Shown: positions 42,815-50,468 of the stretch, in pieces | How the letters are laid out: the number at the start of each line of letters is the position of its first letter | Position numbering within the stretch: the first letter of the stretch is position 1 | NCBI GenBank assembly: GCA_017656235.1 | Contig: JACDOF010000005.1 | Coordinates: 93,183-157,182 of the forward strand | DNA from: Brevibacillus sp. | GTDB lineage: Bacteria > Bacillota > Bacilli > Brevibacillales > Brevibacillaceae | Reading direction: 5' to 3' | DNA: 64,000 bases | Position numbers and translations under genes: made by a program | The notes under the pieces: model-generated | The model's input: the letters and a program-made list of their open reading frames with translations, nothing else | What the model was told of the DNA's origin: nothing | The model's database searches: none

Positions 42815-44977
42815 ATGGATGAGAAAAGGATGGCCATCATCATTGCAGAGGAATTGAACATAAGGCCGAAGCAGGCAGAGCAGACGATCACGCTCTTGGA
42901 CGAGGGAAACACGGTCCCATTCATAGCCCGTTACCGCAAGGAACTGACCGGACAGCTGGATGAGACACAGATTCGGCAGATCGAGGAACGGGTGCGTTAT
43001 TTGCGCAATTTGTCCGTGCGCAAAGAAGAGGTGCTGCGGCTGATCGAAGAGCAGGGCAAGCTGACCGCAGAGCTGGCTGAGTCGGTTCGCCAGGCTGCCA
43101 AGCTGCAGGAAGTGGAGGATCTCTACCGTCCGTATCGGCAGAAAAGGCGCACCAGGGCCACAGCGGCCAAAGAGAAAGGACTGGAACCGCTTGCCGCGTA
43201 TCTGCTTAGCCTGCCCACAGCAGGTGATCCGGCAGAGGAGGCAGCCCGTTATATTGATCCCGAAAAGGGCGTGGAGACGCCGGAAGACGCTCTGCAGGGA
43301 GCAATGGATATCATTGCCGAACAGGTATCGGATGATGCAGATGTGCGCAAATGGATTCGCCAGTTGACGTATGAGAAGGGGACGATTCTGACAGAGCAGA
43401 AAGAGGAAGAAAAAGATGGAAAGAACGTCTACGAGATGTACTACGCATACAGCGAACCGGTAAAAAAAGTGGTGCCGCACCGTGTGCTCGCAATCAACCG
43501 CGGTGAACGTGAGGGGATTCTGAAAGCGGCCATCGAGGCGCCGACAGGAGAAATCCTGCGCTATCTCAGACAGCGGTATATCCCGCGTGAGACCGTTGCC
43601 CGCGCCATCCTGGAAGAGGCGTTGGAAGATGCGTACAAGCGGTTGATTGCGCCATCGATTCAACGGGAGGTTCGCAGTCAACTGACCGAGGCGGCTGAAG
43701 AACGGGCCATTCACATTTTCGCTGAAAACCTGCGCAATTTGCTGCTGCAGCCGCCGTTGAGAGGCAAACGGGTACTGGGAGTAGATCCGGCCTTCCGCAC
43801 CGGTTGTAAGCTGGCTGCCGTGGACGAGACCGGAAAACTGCTGGAAGTGGCCGTAATCTATCCCACTCCGCCCCAGAAAAAAGTGGATGAGGCCGCAGTC
43901 AAAGTAAAGCAGTTGATTGCCGACCATCAGATCGACATTGTCGCCATCGGAAACGGTACGGCTTCTCGCGAGACCGAGCAGTTTATCGCCGATGTCATCA
44001 AGGAAATCAGCGAGAAAGAGGTGTTTTACATCATTGTCAATGAAGCGGGTGCATCTGTGTACTCCGCGTCGGCGTTGGCCAAGGAGGAGTTTCCGCAGTT
44101 GGACGTCGCCGAGCGCAGCGCCGTCTCCATCGCCCGCCGGCTGCAAGATCCGCTGGCCGAACTGGTCAAGATCGATCCCAAGTCGGTCGGGGTTGGCCAA
44201 TATCAGCATGATGTGTCCCAGAATCGCCTTGCGGAAAGCTTGCAGTTTGTAGTGGAATCGGCGGTCAACCACGTTGGAGTGGATGTCAACACGGCTTCTG
44301 CTTCCCTTTTGCAGTACGTTTCGGGTATAAACAAGCAGGTTGCCGCCAACATCGTCAGGTACCGTGAGGAGATGGGAAGTTTTCGCAACCGGGAACAACT
44401 GAAAGACGTACCGCGCCTGGGTGCCAAAACGTACGAGCAGTGTATCGGGTTCCTGCGGATCATGGACGGGGACAATCCGCTCGACCAAACACCCATTCAT
44501 CCCGAATCGTATGCTGCCACGCAGCAGCTGCTGGCCAAACTTGACATCAGGCCTGATGAGATCGGCACGCAGACGTGCCGGGAGCGGCTGCAAAAGGTAG
44601 ACGTTGTCAAGACCGCCGTAGAACTTGGCCTGGGCGTGCCCACCCTGCAGGATATTGTCGACAGTCTGCTTCGCCCCGGTCGCGACCCGCGCGACGAGCT
44701 GCCGAAACCGCTGCTGCACAAGGATATCCTCCAGCTAAGCGATTTAAAGGAGGGAATGAAACTGCAGGGGACCGTACGAAACGTTGTGGATTTCGGGGCA
44801 TTTGTCGACATCGGTCTGAAGAACGACGGACTTGTGCACATCTCGCAACTGCGCAAGGGTTTTGTCAAACATCCGCTTGACGTCGTCACGGTAGGCGACA
44901 TCGTGGACGTCTGGGTATTGGAAGTTGACGAACGCCGGCAGCGGGTGGCACTGACCATGATTCAGCCCGATCGTTGA
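42815..44977 (+). CDS. tex: Tex family RNA-binding transcription accessory protein
   Basis: A 720-residue protein with the Tex architecture: helical Tex N-terminal domain, a YqgF/RNase H-like domain (G-V-D-P-A-F-R-T-G), a helix-hairpin-helix part (V-D-V-N-T-A-S, then Y-V-S-G-I-N) and a C-terminal S1 domain (~648-718; G-T-V-R-N-V-V-D-F-G-A-F-V-D-I-G). It binds nucleic acids and RNA polymerase; its exact role is unsettled. AGGAGG lies ten bases upstream of the ATG. Matches ydcI of B. subtilis in position. Confidence 0.93.
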   Translation: MDEKRMAIIIAEELNIRPKQAEQTITLLDEGNTVPFIARYRKELTGQLDETQIRQIEERVRYLRNLSVRKEEVLRLIEEQGKLTAELAESVRQAAKLQEVEDLYRPYRQKRRTRATAAKEKGLEPLAAYLLSLPTAGDPAEEAARYIDPEKGVETPEDALQGAMDIIAEQVSDDADVRKWIRQLTYEKGTILTEQKEEEKDGKNVYEMYYAYSEPVKKVVPHRVLAINRGEREGILKAAIEAPTGEILRYLRQRYIPRETVARAILEEALEDAYKRLIAPSIQREVRSQLTEAAEERAIHIFAENLRNLLLQPPLRGKRVLGVDPAFRTGCKLAAVDETGKLLEVAVIYPTPPQKKVDEAAVKVKQLIADHQIDIVAIGNGTASRETEQFIADVIKEISEKEVFYIIVNEAGASVYSASALAKEEFPQLDVAERSAVSIARRLQDPLAELVKIDPKSVGVGQYQHDVSQNRLAESLQFVVESAVNHVGVDVNTASASLLQYVSGINKQVAANIVRYREEMGSFRNREQLKDVPRLGAKTYEQCIGFLRIMDGDNPLDQTPIHPESYAATQQLLAKLDIRPDEIGTQTCRERLQKVDVVKTAVELGLGVPTLQDIVDSLLRPGRDPRDELPKPLLHKDILQLSDLKEGMKLQGTVRNVVDFGAFVDIGLKNDGLVHISQLRKGFVKHPLDVVTVGDIVDVWVLEVDERRQRVALTMIQPDR

Positions 44978-45030
44978 CTGTAAGCGGCAGATTTGGCGGC
45001 GCACCGCAGCCAGACCGCCTCAAAACGGCT

Positions 45031-45064
45031 AAAAAAAGCGGCCGTCCTACCCTTGAGGACGGCC
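45031..45064 (-). terminator. Terminator of cmpA (minus strand)
   Basis: An 8-bp GC-rich stem (45040-45047 with 45057-45064). On the minus strand it is followed by GCTTTTTTT. The cmpA stop codon sits in the loop. Confidence 0.85.
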
Positions 45065-45172
45065 CAGGTGCTTTTCCAGATATAAAAACCAACAGCTGTT
45101 TAACAAGCGGATCTGCCTTACATCTTTCCCCAAAAACGCGCGTTGCAGTTGTCGTTGCATCCACTGTGGCAT
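45047..45172 (-). CDS. cmpA: Cortex morphogenetic protein CmpA
   Basis: A 41-residue protein, too small for routine ORF cut-offs. It matches CmpA of B. subtilis in pattern: M-P-x-W start, Q-L-Q-R-A-F-L, K-D, R-Q-I-R-L-L-N-S-C-W-F and Y-L-E-K-H. CmpA is an adaptor that couples coat and cortex assembly during sporulation by triggering SpoIVA degradation through ClpXP. AGGAGG lies eight bases before the ATG on the minus strand. Its location between tex and the sprT-like gene is the same as in B. subtilis, and its own terminator follows. Confidence 0.9.
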   Translation of the reverse strand: MPQWMQRQLQRAFLGKDVRQIRLLNSCWFLYLEKHLGRPQG

Positions 45173-45242
45173 GAAAAAAGCCTCCTGCTGCATTGTTTCG
45201 ATACAGCAGTGTATGCCTACAGCGGCAAAGAGGTACCTGTCC

Positions 45243-45593
45243 CTAGTCTATGGTCTCCTCCTCTTCTTCCTGCAGGAATTCCAGTTGCGCTTGAAGGGCG
45301 CGAATCTCGGTCAACAGGGAAATCAGCGGGTATTGGGTTTCCTTGAGCCGGGCAAAACGCTGCTCAAGCATGGTGACGTATGTCAGCCCCGGCAGTACGT
45401 CGCAATCATCGGCATACAGCTGGATGCTGCTGCACTCTGCAATCAGCCTGGGCAGCGACGGTTTTTCGGCACTGGTCAGTTTGTCGATTTCCTTGTACAG
45501 CCGTTTGATCAGAGCGACCAATTGGTACATATACGCCTCCGGCAGACTGACAAAGCAGAGCCGGTTTGCTTCTGACAACAAAAGGTATCGCAT
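45243..45593 (-). CDS. Helical hypothetical protein
   Basis: A 116-residue, mostly helical protein ending in an acidic tail (E-E-E-E-E-T-I-D). No family recognised. L-L-S-E-A-N-R-L-C-F-V-S-L-P-E-A-Y starts the protein, and helical segments with Leu/Ile heptads follow. The start at 45593 has GGAGGAACC upstream; the longer frame lacks one. It lies upstream of cmpA on the same strand, about 70 bases apart, and could share a transcript. Confidence 0.65.
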   Translation of the reverse strand: MRYLLLSEANRLCFVSLPEAYMYQLVALIKRLYKEIDKLTSAEKPSLPRLIAECSSIQLYADDCDVLPGLTYVTMLEQRFARLKETQYPLISLLTEIRALQAQLEFLQEEEEETID

Positions 45594-45722
45594 GTGGTTC
45601 CTCCGTCCCTCTCGCTCTATCGTTGTGCACATAACGCTTGCCATCATGGACAAGTGTAGCGTATCCTTCAAGAGGAATTCAAGACTGGTCTTGGACTCTT
45701 ATGCCAAGGGGGGAAGCGGCCC

Positions 45723-46232
45723 ATGACGGATCAACAACTGCAGGAATTGGTAGAATACATCTCCCAGACGTACTTCGGCAAGCCGTTTCGCCACCGGGCC
45801 CGCTTTAACCGGAGACTGCGCACAACCGGCGGGCGCTATCTGCTCCACTCCCACGACATCGAGTTGAATCCGCTTCATCTGGCGGAGCATGGAGAGAGCG
45901 AGTTGATCGGTATCATCAAGCATGAGCTTTGTCATTACCACCTTCATTTGGCCGGGATGGGCTACAGGCATGCAGATCGCGACTTTCAGACTCTGCTCAG
46001 GCAAGTCGGAGGTTCCCGCTATTGCAAACGTGTCGGTAAGGCGGCGAAGCCCACAGCATACAAATACGAACTTCGCTGCCGTGATTGCGGCATGTCCTAC
46101 AAGCGCAGGCGGAAGATGAATCCAGACCGCTATGTCTGCGGCCGCTGTCGCGGGCGCTTGCTGCTGCTTCCGCTCCCTGCTCAACCGGATGCTTCCCGGC
46201 CAAGTGGAAACGATGGGCAGGCAGGGGTATAA
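45723..46232 (+). CDS. SprT-like zinc metalloprotease-fold protein (YdcK)
   Basis: A 169-residue protein. The zinc-protease motif is H-E-L-C-H (His67, Glu68, His71). A C-terminal zinc ribbon has C-R-D-C and C-G-R-C pairs (~118-145). It belongs to the SprT-like family, which in eukaryotes includes SPRTN; the bacterial function is unknown. GGGGGGAAG lies before the ATG. The conserved neighbour of tex and cmpA. The thiL operon follows. Confidence 0.85.
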   Translation: MTDQQLQELVEYISQTYFGKPFRHRARFNRRLRTTGGRYLLHSHDIELNPLHLAEHGESELIGIIKHELCHYHLHLAGMGYRHADRDFQTLLRQVGGSRYCKRVGKAAKPTAYKYELRCRDCGMSYKRRRKMNPDRYVCGRCRGRLLLLPLPAQPDASRPSGNDGQAGV

Positions 46233-46233
46233 T
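46205..46233 (+). promoter_or_regulatory. Possible promoter of the thiL-tsa operon
   Basis: A perfect -10 TATAAT (46228-46233) with TGGAAA (46205-46210) at 17-base spacing; the start codon follows 29 bases later. It lies over the end of the sprT-like gene. Confidence 0.5.
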
Positions 46234-46262
46234 GAAAACCAAACAAGGAAAGGGTGTTGGCG

Positions 46263-47279
46263 GTGGCTGATGAATTCGCGATGATCCGCCGCTGGACGAG
46301 CCGCTCCGCCGATCAGGAAGGAGCGGGTTTATCTGTGGGCATTGGGGACGATGCGGCCGTCTTCACGGTTTCGCCCGGGATGGAGGTCATCGCCTGTTGC
46401 GACGCGATGATTGAGACTGTCCATTTTTTGCGGGAGACCATGCGCCCTGCCGACATCGGCTACAAAGCACTGGTCAGCACCATCAGCGATGTTGCCGCGA
46501 TGGGCGGTATTCCCCGCTATGCGCTGGTGACAATTGGCGTATCGCCAGGCTGGAGCGAGGCCGATTGCGCTGCGGTGTACGACGGCATCTACGAGGCGCT
46601 GGAACGCTATCAGATGCGGTTGATCGGCGGCGATACGGTAGCGACACCGGATGCGCTTCATTTGTCGGTCAGCGTGCTCGGCGAAGTGGAGCAGGGAAAG
46701 GCGCTGCGCCGTTCGGCGGCACGCCCCGGGCATGTCGTTTTTGTCACCGGGCCTTTGGGCGAATCGGCTGCCGGACTGCACGCCCTGCTCGCGAACTCTG
46801 GTACGGGCAAGGAACCGGGCAGGGAGTGGCTGCCGCTGGTAAACGCGCACCGGAGACCGGAAGCTTGCGTCGAGGCGGGCCGGTTGCTGCTGTTGTCCGG
46901 ACGCGCGGGTGCGCTGAACGATATCAGCGACGGGCTGGCCTCCGAGTTGTGGGAGATCGCCGAAGCAAGTGGGGTGCACATGGTAATTGAGGAAGAGCGG
47001 CTTAGGCTGTCGGATCGCGTGTTCCAATACGCTGCAGCTGTTGGCTGTGATCCGCTGACTTGGATTTGTTATGGCGGTGAAGATTATCAACTGGTCGGGA
47101 CGCTGCCGGAAGAGGCGGCTGCGGAGGTAGGGCGGCTGTTTCAGGAGCACGGTCAACAACTGCATGTTATTGGCCGGGTGACCGGGGACCAACCCGGCGT
47201 AACACTCCGCAGACATCCTGGAGCAGGCCGATCGCTTGACAAGGCGGGCTACAATCACTTCTCAAATCTCGCGGAATGA
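46263..47279 (+). CDS. thiL: Thiamine-monophosphate kinase
   Basis: A 338-residue enzyme that phosphorylates thiamine monophosphate to thiamine pyrophosphate. Motifs: V-G-I-G-D-D-A-A-V near the N-terminus, S-D-V-A-A-M-G-G, L-I-G-G-D-T and L-N-D-I-S-D-G-L-A-S-E-L. Among several in-frame starts, the GTG at 46263 has AAGGAAAGG nine bases upstream. Lacking an obvious TPP riboswitch, it is transcribed with the tsaEBD genes, a conserved order. Confidence 0.92.
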   Translation: MADEFAMIRRWTSRSADQEGAGLSVGIGDDAAVFTVSPGMEVIACCDAMIETVHFLRETMRPADIGYKALVSTISDVAAMGGIPRYALVTIGVSPGWSEADCAAVYDGIYEALERYQMRLIGGDTVATPDALHLSVSVLGEVEQGKALRRSAARPGHVVFVTGPLGESAAGLHALLANSGTGKEPGREWLPLVNAHRRPEACVEAGRLLLLSGRAGALNDISDGLASELWEIAEASGVHMVIEEERLRLSDRVFQYAAAVGCDPLTWICYGGEDYQLVGTLPEEAAAEVGRLFQEHGQQLHVIGRVTGDQPGVTLRRHPGAGRSLDKAGYNHFSNLAE

Positions 47280-47298
47280 ACGATCAGGAGGAAGCAGG

Positions 47299-47778
47299 AT
47301 GGCGAAAACATACATCTGGACGTTACAGGATGTGACGGAGACACAGCGGCTGGCTGAACGGCTGGCGGCCCGGCTCGCTCCTGGTGATTTTCTCGCTCTG
47401 GAAGGGGATCTGGGAGCGGGCAAAACGACATGGACACAAGGGTTGGCACGCGGTCTTGGCATCGATGCGGTAGTAAACAGCCCTACCTTTACCATTGTCA
47501 AGGAGTATCACGATGGCCGCCTGCCTCTCTATCACATTGACGTCTATCGGGTCGCCGACGAGATCGACACGTTGGAATTGGATGAATACTTCTTCGGCGA
47601 TGGCGTCTGTGTGGTGGAGTGGGCCTCCCTGATTGAGCCGCTCCTGCCGGACGAGAGACTGACCGTGATCTTGTCCCACAGCGGCGAACAGACGCGGAAG
47701 TGCGAGCTGATCCCAAAGGGCCGTCGATATGAAACGATGTGTGAGGAGTTGGAGCGTAGTGCGCATCCTGGCTATTGA
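47299..47778 (+). CDS. tsaE: tRNA t6A threonylcarbamoyltransferase ATPase TsaE
   Basis: A 159-residue P-loop ATPase with G-D-L-G-A-G-K-T-T (Walker A) and S-P-T-F-T-I-V (switch-like). It supports TsaB-TsaD in making N6-threonylcarbamoyladenosine at position 37 of ANN-decoding tRNAs. AGGAGG lies close before the ATG at 47299. Overlaps tsaB by 20 bases. Confidence 0.93.
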   Translation: MAKTYIWTLQDVTETQRLAERLAARLAPGDFLALEGDLGAGKTTWTQGLARGLGIDAVVNSPTFTIVKEYHDGRLPLYHIDVYRVADEIDTLELDEYFFGDGVCVVEWASLIEPLLPDERLTVILSHSGEQTRKCELIPKGRRYETMCEELERSAHPGY

Positions 47779-48466
47779 CACGTCCAATCTGGTACTGAGT
47801 GTGGCTGTTGCCGATGAGTCGCGGCTGCTCGGAGAGTGGACGACCAACAAGCAAAAAGATCACTCTGTCCGATTGATGGACGGTATTGCCCGATTGCTGG
47901 AATCACTTGAGTTGGAACCGGAGGATCTGGACGCCATCGCTGTCGCGCAGGGACCCGGCTCGTATACAGGGGTGCGGATTGGCGTTGCCGCCGCGAAAAG
48001 CATGGCCTGGTCGCTGGGAATCCCTGTGGTCGGCATCTCCAGTCTGGAAGTGGTTGCGGCCAACGCGCTCGGCTTTACCGGCGGCATTGTCCCGCTGTTT
48101 GATGCGCGGCGCGGACAGGTGTACACGGCCTGCTATCGCTCCCATGGAACCGAGTCTCTCCAGGTGACCCTGAAAGAGCGGATTGTCCTTTTGGACGAGT
48201 GGCTCTTACTCCTCAGCCAGTCGGTGAAGGAGGAACCGGTGTTGTTTCTTGGTGACGATGTGGCGCTGCACCGGGAGACGATCATCGAGCGGCTGAAAGA
48301 CCGCGCCCGCTTCGCTCCATCCGCGTACAATCACGCGCGTGCTTCCCACATCGCCTGGATTGGGCAAAGACGGATCTCTGAGGCGAAGGAGGCCCATTTG
48401 CTTAACCCGGAGTACCTGCAGATGGCGGAAGCAGAAGCGAAATGGCTGGCAAAACAAGGACGGTAG
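47759..48466 (+). CDS. tsaB: tRNA t6A biosynthesis protein TsaB
   Basis: A 235-residue ASKHA-fold protein with I-L-A-I-D-T-S and Q-G-P-G-S-Y-T-G-V-R-I-G-V-A-A-A-K. It is the non-catalytic partner of TsaD. GTG start at 47759 with GAGGAG ten bases upstream; a longer frame begins within tsaE. Followed after 11 bases by rimI. Confidence 0.92.
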   Translation: MRILAIDTSNLVLSVAVADESRLLGEWTTNKQKDHSVRLMDGIARLLESLELEPEDLDAIAVAQGPGSYTGVRIGVAAAKSMAWSLGIPVVGISSLEVVAANALGFTGGIVPLFDARRGQVYTACYRSHGTESLQVTLKERIVLLDEWLLLLSQSVKEEPVLFLGDDVALHRETIIERLKDRARFAPSAYNHARASHIAWIGQRRISEAKEAHLLNPEYLQMAEAEAKWLAKQGR

Positions 48467-48477
48467 AGGAGATCGCG

Positions 48478-48966
48478 ATGAGAGAGCAGGATCACGTGAA
48501 TCAAACCATTCCCCTCCGCTTCCGGATGATGACGCTGGGCGACGTGGAGGCGGTCGTGGAGTTGGAGAAACTGGCTTTTCCGACGCCGTGGCCCGCAGAT
48601 GCGTTCATAAACGAGCTGACCATCAACAAACACGCCAGATACGTGGTGGCTGAAGTGGAGGGGAGGGTGATCGCCTACTGCGGGATGTGGGTGGTGATTG
48701 ACGAAGCACACATCACCAATGTGGCGGTCCACCCTGAGTATCGGAGACGCGGGATTGGCGAACGACTGATGCGCCAGATGATGGGACTGGCTTTGCTTGA
48801 AGGAGGGGAAAAGATGACCCTGGAAGTGCGCCCCTCCAATCACACAGCGCGCAGCCTGTACAAAAAACTGGGCTTTGAAGAACGCGGCATTCGCAAACAA
48901 TACTATTCAGACAATATGGAAGACGCCATAATCATGTGGGTGAAATTACGTGAACAAACCAAATGA
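48478..48966 (+). CDS. rimI: Ribosomal protein-alanine N-acetyltransferase
   Basis: A 162-residue GNAT enzyme. The acetyl-CoA motif is [32 protein letters not shown] completes the fold. RimI acetylates the N-terminus of ribosomal protein S18; in other bacteria a wider range of substrates is reported. AGAGGAGA lies upstream of the ATG. Overlaps tsaD by 17 bases. Confidence 0.9.
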   Translation: MREQDHVNQTIPLRFRMMTLGDVEAVVELEKLAFPTPWPADAFINELTINKHARYVVAEVEGRVIAYCGMWVVIDEAHITNVAVHPEYRRRGIGERLMRQMMGLALLEGGEKMTLEVRPSNHTARSLYKKLGFEERGIRKQYYSDNMEDAIIMWVKLREQTK

Positions 48967-50038
48967 AACGCGCTATCGGGAGCGCATCTGGCAAACATAC
49001 CAAGAACACGTCAGATCAGGCCAACCGGTTTGTCTGCTGGGCATTGAGACAAGCTGTGACGAAACGTCGGCCGCAGTGGTGGAAGATGGAACGAAGATCC
49101 TGTCCAACGTGATTGCCTCGCAAGCAGAGATTCACAAGCGCTTCGGCGGCGTGGTTCCGGAGGTAGCCTCGCGCCGACATGTGGAAAACATCACCCTGAC
49201 CATCGAGGAGGCACTTCGCCTGGCAAATAAAAAACTGGACGACATTGCGGCGATCGCTGTTACCTACGGCCCCGGGCTGGTTGGTGCCCTGTTGGTGGGC
49301 ATAGCCGCTGCCAAGGCGATTTCGTTTGCCCGCGGCATTCCGCTGATCGGCGTACATCATATCGCCGGTCATATTTACGCCAATCGCCTGGTGACGGAGC
49401 TTTCGTTTCCGCTGGTGGCGCTGGTGGTTTCGGGGGGACACACCGAGTTGGTACTGATGCGGGAGCACGGCAAATACGAGATCCTCGGACAAACGCGTGA
49501 CGACGCCGCCGGCGAGGCATACGACAAGGTGGCACGCGCTCTTTCCCTGCCCTATCCGGGCGGGCCGCACATTGACCGACTGGCGCAGGAAGGGACACCG
49601 TCAATCCCTCTGCCCCGCGCCTGGCTGGAGCCCGATTCCTTTGACTTTAGCTTCAGTGGTCTGAAATCAGCCGTTCTCAATACACTTCACAATGCCAGTC
49701 AGCGTGGTGAGACGATTCCGCCTGCCGATCTGGCGGCCAGCTTTCAGGCATCCGTAGTGGAGGTGCTGGTGGAGAAAACCGTTCGTGCGGCCATTCAAGT
49801 GAAAGCACGGCAGGTGTTGTTGGCCGGGGGGGTTGCCGCCAATCAGGCGCTGCGCGAGCAGTTGAGCGCCCGCTGTCAGGCGGAGGGACTGCCGCTTGTG
49901 ATTCCGCCGCTGTCGCTGTGCACGGACAACGCTGCGATGATTGCGGCCGCGGGGTATATCTCCTACCGGCAGGGCAAGTTCGCCTCGCTGGATTTGAACG
50001 GTATTCCGGGTTTGGCGCTGACAGATGTGGCGGAGTGA
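48950..50038 (+). CDS. tsaD: tRNA N6-adenosine threonylcarbamoyltransferase TsaD
   Basis: A 362-residue Kae1/Qri7-family enzyme, the catalytic subunit for t6[11 protein letters not shown] begins at residue 30, and the metal ligands are the second His of H-H-I-A-G-H and the last (137 and 141). The N-terminal ~28 residues extend beyond the usual start, but GTG 48950 overlaps rimI and no better start is seen. A DnaA-box cluster follows the stop. Confidence 0.93.
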   Translation: MNKPNETRYRERIWQTYQEHVRSGQPVCLLGIETSCDETSAAVVEDGTKILSNVIASQAEIHKRFGGVVPEVASRRHVENITLTIEEALRLANKKLDDIAAIAVTYGPGLVGALLVGIAAAKAISFARGIPLIGVHHIAGHIYANRLVTELSFPLVALVVSGGHTELVLMREHGKYEILGQTRDDAAGEAYDKVARALSLPYPGGPHIDRLAQEGTPSIPLPRAWLEPDSFDFSFSGLKSAVLNTLHNASQRGETIPPADLAASFQASVVEVLVEKTVRAAIQVKARQVLLAGGVAANQALREQLSARCQAEGLPLVIPPLSLCTDNAAMIAAAGYISYRQGKFASLDLNGIPGLALTDVAE

Positions 50039-50097
50039 CGACAGGAACTCCATCGGCACGGTAGACACTTTGTCTTCACAGCACAGCAGATCACCCC

Positions 50098-50468
50098 TGT
50101 TGATAAAGGATAACCTCGATTGTGGATGATGTGGATAACATCGTTGGAAACATGCATTTTCCGCTTAGCCTTGTGGAATAAACTGTGATTATTGTGGATA
50201 AAGCTGTTGAAAACAACACTGTGGGCATGAAAGTGAACAAACTGTTCTACACGCTTATCCACAAGGAGGATTGTATGCACAGGGTGTTTTCCATCTGGGT
50301 GTGGGCGACGGTGATCTGTCTGATTGCAATCTGCACCAAACCTGCTCCGCTCCACGCCACTCCGGCAGCGCCGCAAAAGAAGGAGCAGAGCGCAAATAGA
50401 CAGGTGATCGCTGTCTTCATTGACGACATGTCGTTTGCCGATCTGGATGTGCTGCGACATTATCCACA
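50098..50468. other. DnaA-box cluster
   Basis: Four perfect DnaA boxes lie within 340 bases: TGTGGATAA at 50130-50138 and 50193-50201, and the reverse TTATCCACA at 50255-50263 and 50460-50468 (the last inside the next gene). One-mismatch boxes lie at 50098-50106 and 50121-50129, and a two-mismatch box at 50172-50180. A 9-mer on either strand is expected about once per 130 kb. No AT-rich unwinding region or dnaA/dnaN genes are present, so this is a DnaA-binding cluster rather than oriC. Confidence 0.8.

Noticed and set aside
42689..44719. 676-codon minus-strand frame opposite tex
   Set aside because: Antisense shadow; the plus-strand protein has clear domains.
50098..50263. Chromosomal origin of replication
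   Set aside because: DnaA boxes are present, but there is no AT-rich unwinding region and no dnaA, dnaN or other origin genes nearby.
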